From Casuarius casuarius (taxonomy: Eukaryota > Chordata > Aves > Casuariiformes > Casuariidae), in NCBI GenBank assembly GCA_003342895.1, contig PTFA01000230.1:496001-560000 (forward strand): DNA of 64,000 nucleotides, in the 5' to 3' direction. Below are positions 38,001 to 48,664 of the stretch, one piece after another. The notes beneath the pieces are model-generated. The model ran no database searches. It was not told the DNA's origin and saw nothing but the letters and a program-made list of their open reading frames with translations. Made by a program: the position numbers and the translations under genes. The stretch's first letter is position 1, and the number at the start of each line of letters is the position of its first letter.

Positions 38001-38823
38001 CTTACTGAAGTTTTTGTTTGTGCTTTCTGGTTAAAAATATCATCATACAAGCATACAGTAAGGTAGTGTACAGTCTCAGAATATGCTGAAGTAGGAAATA
38101 GTTTACTATCTAGAATAAGAAATAGAAAGAAAGAAATGTAATTGTTTTGAGAGTCTCTTTGGTAAGTCCTGAATTTCTTTCTTCAGTGAAAGCAGATTTC
38201 TTGATGGCGTGAATGTTAGAATAATAGGTCTGTGACTGACAATATGCCTGCTTTTTCTTGATTCACCTTCAAGGAAGAAAGCAATAGAATTTAGTAGAAA
38301 ATTTACATTATTGCTATTTGTGGCATAAACTGTTTTGCTTCTTCCATTCTCTGATAGCTTTTAATAATTGTTTTAGCATGGACAGTGGCATGCACTTGAA
38401 CGTTCTGAATCTGACTGAAAAAAGGAAAACTTTGAAAACCACAAGAGTACAAAACTGTGAGTGAAAAAATCCTGACTATGCTGAATATAACTAAAAACTT
38501 TCATTCGAAACATTTTTCTAATGAGTTTTGAGGATGTCTTTGTCAAAAAGCTGGAATTGTAAGAAAAAAAGTCACAGCAGCACCGTATCACACTAAAGCC
38601 CAAGGGATCTGCTAACATAGAGCTGTTCCCAGAAGTAAACAGCACAGCGTTCTTCTGAAATCAGGTAAGAGCTGTCACATCTGTACCTGTTTCGGTATAT
38701 GTGTCCATTTATGGTTCTGCACCCTACTGTCCTTTGACTGTTTCTTTGAGGGTTTATCAGTATGTTGTTCTGCTGGAGACCATGCAAAGTTTCTCTGGGC
38801 TGTAGGCAGAAATTAATTTTGTC
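35077..38823 (+). other. GMDS: GMDS intron 4, unique segment
   Basis: No gene is recognised. A 205-codon open frame at 36561-37178 (+) has no domain I know and overlaps a 135-codon frame on the other strand; both look like chance openness. A small 9-bp hairpin (arms 35482-35490 and 35498-35506) is present. Apart from these the sequence is AT-rich and unique. Confidence 0.6.
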
Positions 38824-39070
38824 ACAGCCAGCGGGAGCAGGCGGTGCTCGCATCGCCTGCGGCGGCCGGGTGCGGCGGAGACTGCTGCTGGGAAAGGCTG
38901 CCGCCCTCCTCCAGCTTTGAGGCTGTAGCAGCCAGCTCAGCTCGCTGGCAGCCTGACAGCCGCAGCACATGGGCACGGCTACCCTCGCTTGGGACCGTTG
39001 TGCAGCTCCCCAGCAATCTGCAACTCTAGCCGCCTGCTGCCTTCGCCTGTGCCTAAAGCCAGCCGTGGTT
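38824..39070. promoter_or_regulatory. CpG-dense, GC-rich block in intron 4
   Basis: About 18 CpG dinucleotides lie within roughly 245 bases, with GC-rich triplets such as CGGCGGCCGGGTGCGGCGG, in a region otherwise almost without CpG. It sits inside a 203-codon minus-strand open frame (38593-39204) that matches no family I recognise. A near-perfect donor-like CAG/GTAAGA occurs on the + strand at 38662-38670, and a donor-like CAG/GTACAG reads leftwards near 38690. It may be a small CpG island acting as an alternative or lncRNA promoter or an enhancer. It may also be an old GC-rich insertion. The function is inferred, not shown. Confidence 0.4.
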
Positions 39071-40378
39071 CTGCCCCACTGGGATACCACAGAGACCAAA
39101 TGTAATTGGATCTGTTTGGAGAGAGGCCTCCCTAAGAATTGCGAGGTGCTGCCGAGGTGTTCTTGTGAATCCAGCTTGCATATGGCATGTGCATAAATTA
39201 CCATGAGTGGCTGCAGGTGGGAGCTGTATTAATTTTCTCTGTGCACTGACAGCCTAATATAAACATTCCAGTATAGAAATCAAAACTGTTAGTTAATATT
39301 TCAAGGTAAGGGTCAGTGAGGCTCAGATAGTCAAAGAATACAAAGAGAACCAACAAGATCCTGGGAAGGCTCATATAAAATATTGAAAAGAAGGCCAGTG
39401 GACAGTCCAGTTTCTCACCTTGCCAAGGTAGTTGGTCAAGCATTCACTTGCCAGCTTTTTTCCTTGTCTTTTAAAAGGCGTTTGTGAAGCATGAGGGAAG
39501 TAGATTCAACTTGGTGGTGAGAGAAGAGCAAAGTGAAAATTTTGCTCTCTTCAGCAACTTTTTTCAGATATTTCAATCTGTTTTCATTTGCAAAATCCTG
39601 ATGGAATGATCTTGAAAGAATTATGCCTGTTGTTCTTGGCATTTAGCGATCTTACTCCATGCAGTGTGAAGGACCTGCTGCTTGTCCCAAAAATTTTGAA
39701 ATTGAATGGAGATTGATCTTGGATGTGTTCCAGTGTCATTCCTTAAACCTTACATTTTATGAGCTCTCCCCTTTTTCCTCTGATTCCCCCCCACCCCACA
39801 AATACACACACATGCACGCTCCTTTTGGATGACCTTTGTAGGTCTCCCTCTCTTTTTTACATGCAGTGAACATATGACTCGATACAGACACGGAAAGATT
39901 AACCAGTTTCATAAAATACTATAAAAGTATATATTAAAACTGCTTTATTAACAATTGGTGTGCCTCCTGACTTAGCCAGACTGTTACTATGTTATTCCTG
40001 TTTTGGGGGGATTTTTGAGAGGTGTGGTCTCAAGTGTGGCCACAACATTGGGGATTCCTGTTTCATTTATGTTTCTAGAGTATACAAATAAACGTGACAA
40101 TTTATAAAAATTTTTTCATGCAGGGTGATTATGTTTTACCATAGAAGTTCCAGAACTGCCCAGGTTTCCTTCTGGCTTAGTCCCCCTCATGAGATGAGAT
40201 TAATTCCACGAAGGCTGCCTTCCTTTCTATATCAGTCTGTCAAGATCTGAATTTTTGCAGTTTTCTTTTTAAAAGAAGTAAATGCTTTGACTCTCCTCTT
40301 GAGATAACTGATGATCTCGTTCATTCCTAACACCTTTCATCTAGTTTACTGATGTCAGTAAATTGCTCACTCATCTTT

Positions 40379-40401
40379 AAAAAAAAAAAAAAAAAAAAAA
40401 A
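40379..40401 (+). repeat. Poly-A tract (23 A)
   Basis: Uninterrupted A run immediately before a perfect 10-bp hairpin (40409-40437) and a 58-bp tandem duplication. Confidence 0.85.
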
Positions 40402-40408
40402 GCAAATA

Positions 40409-40437
40409 TAGCTTCTATTGAGCAATTATAGAAGCTA
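40409..40437. other. Perfect 10-bp hairpin
   Basis: The arms TAGCTTCTAT (40409-40418) and ATAGAAGCTA (40428-40437) are exact reverse complements around a 9-base loop. The A23 before it and the T8 after it (40446-40453) could extend the pairing. Confidence 0.6.
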
Positions 40438-40445
40438 AGACTTCC

Positions 40446-40561
40446 TTTTTTTTAACTTTTGACTCTAACTTCTGTATTAATTCATATGGGGAGAAGTTCT
40501 TTTCTTTTTTTAACTTTCGACTCTAACTTCTGTATTAATTCATATGGGGAGAAGTTCTTTT
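40446..40561 (+). repeat. 58-bp tandem duplication (two copies)
   Basis: Copies at 40446-40503 and 40504-40561 differ at only two positions (both T/C). The unit starts with a T tract and contains GACTCTAACTTCTG and CATATGGGGAGAAG. The near-identity suggests a recent duplication. Confidence 0.93.
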
Positions 40562-41125
40562 TTTTCAAGTAGGTGGAAGTATCCTGAATAACCATTTTTT
40601 GTCTGCTACTGAATGTGTCTTTCCTGTTGACTTCAACATGCATCCTTTTCACAACAGATGAAGTCATTAGCTCAGGTATTTGTCACTAAGTAGTTTCAAG
40701 AAGCATTCCTCTCGTTTCCAATATTCTGAAAATATTCTAGGCAAAACATACAACTAAAAAAGGTTAAAGGATTTAGTTAGTAACTCAGCAGTAGTACTGA
40801 GCCCACCTTCTGTCCTATAATATTACATAATCAATGTATCATGAACAGTCTTTTACACTCTTCAACTTCCAGGTGTAGCTGCTTTAAGAATGTGCCTAAG
40901 CTGTGCCCATTTTCCAAGGTGTGTGGGGATTTATTTTCTTGTGTTAAACTGACTTTTCTTTGCACATGGATATCTCCTTATTTACAGGATCTAGGATTCT
41001 GTATTTTACTGCGTATTTAACCCACCCCAAACAGGATATTTGAGGTAATGTTAACCATTGTCTGAGGTTTGTTTAGTTCTAAGCTTTCTGTTGTATACAG
41101 TCAAAATACTCCAAAGTTAATTTGA

Positions 41126-41142
41126 CCCCCCCCCACCCCCCC
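41126..41142 (+). repeat. C-rich tract
   Basis: C9-A-C7 run; simple sequence. Confidence 0.8.
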
Positions 41143-42803
41143 AAACAAACAGATTATATCTTTGGTGTCACGTTGAATATTGATCCCAGTTTTAAAAACC
41201 ACCCAAAAGTGTTTAGAACAGAAATAAGAAATACTGTCTAAAATTCTTAGAGTAGCTTTGAAGAGGGAAGTTGGTCTGATAGTTGAAGTAGGAGACTGGA
41301 AAAGTTATAGATTTGATCATGCCAGTTAGTGTGTTTACCAAGCCTCTTAAATGCCTGCAGATCTCTGAGTGAGCGTCTGGAACACATCTCCATGATAAAT
41401 TTACAGAATTAATAAACGAGACTAAGGACAATTTAAGATAGCTGCTTTAAAGACAAGAGAGGTTCCCCATATGACATAAACTGCTCTGAAGACCTGCTCA
41501 CATTGCATGTTCACAGTCTTACGTGCCGCAGTGCGACCCAGCACCTCTGCAGTTCTGCAAGTGGCTTCCTCCCTGGTCTTGCAAAAGGTTTCCTGGATGG
41601 GCGCTGCTGTCTGCCCTGTCTGTCCTGTGCTGCCAGCCACTTCGTCCCTCCCATCCTCCTCCGGTTCCTTTGGCAGGAGGCTCTGGGCTCAGTTGCAACT
41701 GAGAATCCCCTTCAGCTGTTTTGGGAACTTACACCTGAGATAAAGGAGACCAAACAACTGCAGGATTCTTGCAGGCCCTATGCACAGGTCACTGGGGATA
41801 ACCTAGGTATAGTCAATTTTAGGTAATTTAAAACATTTTCATATAATTTTAAACATTCTTTTGTATTTTCTTGTGCTTAATTTTTTTTTGCATATTTAAT
41901 GCAGTATTTTTTCCTTATTTTATACTAATGTAATGAATACGGGAAGGGTTTTTTTTGTTTTCTTATTGGGACTGACCATCACCATTAAATAGTGCTTATC
42001 TCCCATGATGAGGCTTATAATTTACAGCCATAAAGTTGTTTGATGTCCAGGGACAGAATGGTAAGGTACCGCCATCTATCTTTCCATTTATGTTTTCCAG
42101 CTCAGATTTGTCTTGTCCTCCAAACCAAGTGGCCTGACAGCCTGTGTGCTGGAATAAAGTAATTATTGTCATTGCTAGAGACTGTACTAAACCACAAGTT
42201 TTAAAACCAGTGACAGATTGCCTGTTCCTTAGTAAGGCATCTTGTATTGGGACAAAGGTGATCTATTATGTCACTGTTGGTCCAAGTTCAACATGCGTGT
42301 TTAAAATAAATGAAAGAGATGATTTTTTAAAAAATTAAAAAAATCAGCTTATTTTGTGAAATTATATTAGGCAATCAAGAGGCAATACTAAATCATGTTT
42401 TTCACCCTCTTCCCTTGCCTATCTCCCTTCCGTGGTCACAGGAAAAATATAAATCAGCACAAAATACATTTCTCAGAGAAATGGAAAACATAAGGTATTA
42501 ACATACAAACATTTATCTTTGGATCCCATTTGTAAATTGCAGCTAATTTTTTAAGTTGTGGGGTATATTCCACCCCATGTTACCTTCCATGCATCACTGA
42601 TGTCTAAATTTGTTCATTACATGTGTGTTTGTAACTATATTTGTGACATCTGGTTAACAAAAATGCTATTTTTGAACATAAACACAAAGGTGGTAAGCAT
42701 GGTTCTTATTTATTGGTTGGGTTTTTTTAACCTCTCGGAACTGTCTCTACTCTCCATAAGCTTTTTTCTTTTTTCCCTTTTGCTCAGAGCACATTTGACA
42801 CAC

Positions 42804-42824
42804 AGACAAAAGTGACTTTTGTCT
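42804..42824. other. Perfect 21-bp palindrome
   Basis: AGACAAAAGT and ACTTTTGTCT are exact reverse complements around a single central G. It can form a 9-bp stem with a 3-base loop. No function is known. Confidence 0.5.
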
Positions 42825-45400
42825 TGTAATGGAAACATGCCAAGCTGTTTGACATAATGACAGGTGGGATATTATTTAGTGCTGCTGAAATTTGGGTTGT
42901 ATGGGTGCTTTGTTCCTCCTAGATTGTGTTTTGACTTGCATGTTTCTGACTGCCATTGTAGCATTAACCTTCTTTATTGGACTTGGAACATGCCTGCAAG
43001 AGTTAGCCTTATAAATGGCATCGAGGTTTTTCCGACATTGTTAGAATGTTTCTGAAACAAATTGTACAACAGGAGTTTGAAAGTTTTTCTTTTGCATGTT
43101 TTTCCAAGGTATTTTAACCATTGTCTTTAGGTATATATGCTTTCTTTTTCCCTTCACACTTAGCTTGGAATAGACAGTCATAAATATAATATTTAAATTC
43201 CGTTTCCTTAAGCAGTGTTGTTTAAAACAGTAGTTTTAAAACTGCTCTCTGACAGTGGTGAGGGAAGATTAACTTATACAACTTCTGTTTGTTAAGGATT
43301 TAGAGATTTCTTCTCTTTGTGATAGTGAGGGAGTTGTTTTGTTTTCTTGGTGCACGTTTGTTATCTTTGTGCAGGAATATCTCAGCAAGAAGCAAACTAT
43401 GATATCACGTTTATAACAGTAGAATAGAAAAGAATCATTGGCCACCAGGAGATTAAACAAATACTGTCTTTATTTTTATGCATTCCACATTTCTTTAGGC
43501 TGTTGATGTTATACAGGGTTCTTGGTTGCTCATGAAGATAGGAGATATGTCAAATGGAAGGTATTCTGTTAGTCAGGAAAGCCAAATATAAGGAGCTAGG
43601 TTAGTTGGTCTTCCCTGACAACTGAGGCCATAATTCCTCTACTGGACCCTCGTACAGCCAGGAATTGTGCTTGTCTGTGGTGTTAGTTGAGGTATGCCCC
43701 TGTGTGCCCAGCAGCCAGGCATATGTGTGCTGCAGCCCCTGCGTTCCATGGCCCTATGGCAAGTCTGGCTGGAAGTCCTGTAGGAGATTTTGTGAACCTC
43801 AGTTTCATTTAAATAAAAAAACTGCACATGCTGATTAAGGTAAGGCAAAACAGAAACCTCTTCATTTGCCATGCAGGAAGCGGACGCTAATATAGAAACA
43901 GGAAGAACAGTCTCTCCTGAATTTGTAAATGTCAAGCCCAAATATTGTGTAACATGGATGCCGTGGACTTAAGCCAGGACTGGTAATTAATTCTTGTATC
44001 TGCAAGATGAAGTAAATTAGTATGTTACTGAATTAGCAAGGAATCGGAAAGAAGTTCCTAAGCAAGGCAGGCCCTTGAATTGAAGAGGAATTGTGCATTG
44101 TACTGGCATGCTCTGGCCTTTGGCAGTCGGTGAACTAGGAATTTCCCAAACTTAATGTAGTATTCAGACCGTCTTTATTTGAATTGCCACTGACAAATTA
44201 GACTTCTGTGAAGTTGTCTGATCCCTTTCTAATCCATTTTTACTATTGACTTACATACCTGTTCCTGTTTATTTTCAATAATTGTAGCCTAGCAGATGTC
44301 CTGTGTTGGCTTTGTGATACATTACTTTTAGAATGGTCACTCTGTGAGCCACTTAGTAAGTCCTATTTGTGTAAGATTTTAGACTAAATTTAGACATATG
44401 TTTTAGTTACGGAATTTCTATTGGTAGATCCCTGAATATCTTTAAATATCAGGACCTTAATGGAGTTTATGTGTTGATATTCTCCTTTTGAGATAAATTT
44501 CAAAGGTAGTTCTGAAGATTAACAGTCTGAAGTTCACTAATAGTTATTCAAAACTTTATAGCTTTGGTACTTGTTCAAAGTAACTTCTGTAATCTATTAC
44601 AAGTAACTCCAGCTTTTTAATTTAACTGACCTAATGTTATCATAATGCCTGAAAAAATGCTTAACCTAGATTTGAAATGCCTTAATCTTTAAAACAGACT
44701 TGTTTCACTGTTCCTCTGCTGAACCATCATGTGCACTAACACTCTATTCATAGCATTTACTGTTCTTGAAATCCACAGAACAGGAGAACATTATAGATGC
44801 TTTTCAGGATGAGTACAGCAAGTGTTCGTAACTAAATCTGGTGGTCCTCATGCCTGATTAACTCAGTCTTTACACATCTTCTTTTGTAAGTCGTCTTTAT
44901 AAAGATATAAGTAGGCAGATGAACGAATTACTATCTAAAAAGCCAGTGCGTGAGCTTCAGATGCATTTGTTAACTGCTGTATGCAGCCTGATGATTTCAA
45001 GTTGCTTGAATAGGTGTGGCAGGGAATTCACTGGAAATAAATAATTGCTGCATACAGTGAACTATGAAAGACTTAATGTAATGGAAGTTTGTTCTTGGTT
45101 TATTCCATATTAACTTGCTTGTTTATCCACATGCTGCTGGGTAAGATCTCACCATATTGCTGCTATGTCAGCTGATAGAGAAAGCTATCTTTTCTGACTT
45201 CCACTGAAGTAAATTCCATAAAGGGAACAGCTGATTATAATCTGCAGCCAAAAGTAGACTCTAGTAAAAATACTGGTCGCTGAAGCTGAATTTAAGATAG
45301 AAATGCTACACTTACAGATAAAGTGGTTGAATGAAGCAGCCTGTGTATCTCAGCTTGCTCTTTCATGTGATCTGTGACAGTGCAAGAGACAAGTAGATAG

Positions 45401-45442
45401 CACATATACTATATACTTACTTACATATGCAGTATATATGTG
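45401..45442. other. AT-rich imperfect hairpin
   Basis: CACATATACT (45401-45410) is complementary to AGTATATATGTG (45431-45442) with a two-base bulge. The loop is itself AT-rich. A minor structural feature. Confidence 0.35.
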
Positions 45443-48400
45443 AACAATCAAAAGAGCATTACCATACTAATATGTAAATCACAAGATGGAAAGAGAAAAA
45501 TACAAGACTACCATAGAAATTATTAATTATTAAATTTATTTCCCTGTGTCAGCAAACGTGTCTAAATGATTCCACACAATGTGTAAATGCCAATAAATGA
45601 GTTGGAATTAAAAAGTACGTGATAAGCATAAGAAATAAAAATTTAGGCTTCATATTGGCAATCACACAAAAATGCACTATGCTGTGAATACAGAATAAGA
45701 TAAACTTACTTTTAAATCTAGAGTAACATGTGAAAACCAGATCAGAAAGCTTTCCATAAAAATAATTAGGACATGTCTTCTAATGTTTATTTTACAAATT
45801 ATTTCAATGGGTTAGAAGTATATATTTAATTTTTGGCAGGATATATTAGGCAGGAAGGTTGACTTGGAAATGCCATCATAACAACTGAGTGGGTGGAGAT
45901 ACCTGTTGGGGAGAAATATGTTTGTGTCTATTTTAATTTAATATTTCACACTGTGTGGAAAAGAAAATGTTACGTACTCAAAATATTAGAACTTTTTTAT
46001 CATCTTAAAATGAGTATTAAAGCTTTTTGTGAAAGTGTATTATTCTGCAAATACCACTATCTAGTAGGCAAGCAAAAAAAATGAAATTTCTTAGTCTATT
46101 ATGCCCAGTGGCAAGTTTCCTGTTATTTTTAAATTGTTGAATTTTTCCAAGGAATTTTCCCAGATATTACTTAATATTAGTTTGTATGCAACCTTTTTAA
46201 AATTTAACCTGTTTCTTTTCTCACTAGCACAGTATCTATTCTTCCTGAAAATACCTATGTGAAGGTGAGAGTGAGACAGACATTTTCATGAGACAGCTAC
46301 AAAACGTGGCTTCCAGACCGAAGCACACTGTCAAAATTACTGATTTTGGAAGTCTGACATTTCAAAAATTTGTGGCCATGGATTAGAGGAAGAGCCATTC
46401 AGCCATATAGACGTTAACAACATTGAAAAGAGCTGCTTAATATCCTTAAAAATTTAATTACAACGGCCAATCCTGGACAGCAGAGTTTTCGGAATTGGAA
46501 TAGAATCTGTATTTTGGCCTATCTGATATAAGTAGTCTCTAATGTACTTAAGCAGTGATAATTGCAAGCAGTAAATGCTGAATAATGTATATTGTTGGAA
46601 AAATCAAATATGAAATCTCTTTGGACCTTTGAAATGAAATTTTCCTGCTCATACAGGTGTGAGTAAAAAGATTCTCAATCAATTACTTACACAGAACCAC
46701 TCTAGTAGGGGCATGATTACTTTTAGGTTAGGCCTTAAATCTTTCAGGTGCTTACATTTTTAGAAAACCTGACCTAAGTGTTTTTTCTTGGAGTTGCATT
46801 GCAGTGATTGCTTGAGAATTTTTTGTGGAGTGGGAAGTAGTCAGTTTGTTTTAATCATCTGACTTGGGTGCAGGTCGGAGGGTGAACACTGGGTGCCCAA
46901 GCTCTGTGTATGACCAGTGAAAGGAGAAAGCACCTGCTGGGGAACTGAAGGGAGTGTGGAACATCCAGGCAGAGAAGTCCGAAGAAGTGCTGTACTGATG
47001 GGCGAAATACCACTTCTCTGGAGAGCTTCGTCCTACCCCGGGAGACATGCATCCCTCCCCCATTTTTGATGAGGGAGAGTATGAACTGTTTCTTAGTATG
47101 CAGCATCGTGTGACTATGTTTGGCTCTGGGTGATACGTACTTTGAAGGTGTTGATATATCTTCACTAATCTAGTAGGTAGATTGATTTCCTAAATATGAA
47201 GAATCTTTGGAAATCTTAACTGTGGACAGATTTTCTTGCTGAAGAAATATTAGTACTAATAATTAAAATAATTAATACATATTAATACTAATTAGGAATA
47301 TGTAAGTATTCAAAACTCAAGCTCCTATGTCAGTCTGATTTTTTTTCTTGTCGCTTGTTTGAAAAGACAGCTTTCTCGTTTTATTGCCAACATTTTTTTT
47401 CTTACTTATAAAAAAATATATAGAGAGAGATTTTGTGGGATAGATAAAGTACAGTAAACTGTGGGGTAAAGGAAGCTGTTTTGTTTAGGCAAAGGTGGAA
47501 AAGGGAGGTATGCTTGCCAGACCCTGGAATATCTGCTTTAAATGTTTTTTATTAGAAGTCAGTATTTCAAGTTAGTTATGTATTTTTTATTTTTTTTAAT
47601 CTCAGTTAGGCTTTTTCCCTCTGGGACAGACCAAGTACTAATAGAGGGAACATCTTATGATATTCTGTGATTCACAGTCCATAGAGCTTTAGGACAAAAT
47701 AAATATGGGAATCACTTTGAGTGTTTGATTCATTCTTTCCACTGTTTTTAATTAAGTCTTTTGAAGGAGAACGATGGGAATTTATTTGATCTTCCAGCTG
47801 ATCTTACAAAATATTCCTGTTTATTAATAATCTGTATATATAGTAGTGATCTACTCATAATTTGAAAATTAGATAAGAATTTTTCTTTTGTATTACTCTT
47901 GTAATTCAGGCGTAAGCCTCTGCTTTTATGGCAGGATTGAGACCAACTGTGAATCGGGACCGTAAACTTACTCATAAAAAGTTCTCAGGTTTTCCAACGT
48001 ATGTTTTCGCAAGATTATTGTTTGCTTGAAAATTCTATTTTCTGTTGCTATTGGATAAAAAAAAATGTCCTTCAATAATAGTGTTAAACAGAAAATTCCT
48101 TTTAATGCTACTAAAATCTTGGAATATTAGACATTTCTCTTTATTTCTCTGTGCATCCCTTAAAAACTATTCTTTCTGGTTTTTTTTCTTTGTTGTATCT
48201 ATGTATTTTTCCTTGGCTGATTTGCTTTGTCTTTGAAGTGTTTAACTGTGGAGGTTAAACCAATGGACAAGCAAAGTCTGAAGAGAAGTCAAACCAATCA
48301 GAAAAATTTAAAATCATGTAGTGGCATATTGATTCGGAGCACAAACACATACCCTTGTAAGTCTTCCCAGTAGAATTTGAGGAAGACATTTCAGAAATGA

Positions 48401-48626
48401 CGACTGAAAACACATTTTAATGTAATATCACTTGCCGTTCACTGTGTCTGGCCTTGTAAATGTTGATAGATCAGTTCTGAAACACCTGTATTGAAGTGAA
48501 CCAGCGATACCTTTCAACACCTTAAACAACTGGCCTAGCCCTGCATCTCAGGCGGTGAATATAGCTAAAGGTCAGGATGTCATCACTCTCCTGTGAAGGT
48601 GCCTGGATTAAAATGTTCTGCCATGG

Positions 48627-48664
48627 CGGAGGGGCGAAAGAGCGAGGAGGNGGGGGGGGGGGGG
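48627..48664 (+). repeat. Purine/G-rich run with ambiguous base
   Basis: GGCGGAGGGGCGAAAG is followed by GAGGAGG, then an N at 48651 and 13 consecutive G. This is a probable quadruplex-forming tract; the N and the run length suggest the true sequence was not resolved. Confidence 0.75.

Noticed and set aside
43639..43941. 100-codon minus-strand frame
   Set aside because: No recognisable domain, and its length is within chance expectation for this much sequence.
47600..47690. ATTCTGTGATTC-like word suggesting another CR1 tail
   Set aside because: Only the short terminal word matches; the preceding CR1 3' sequence is absent.
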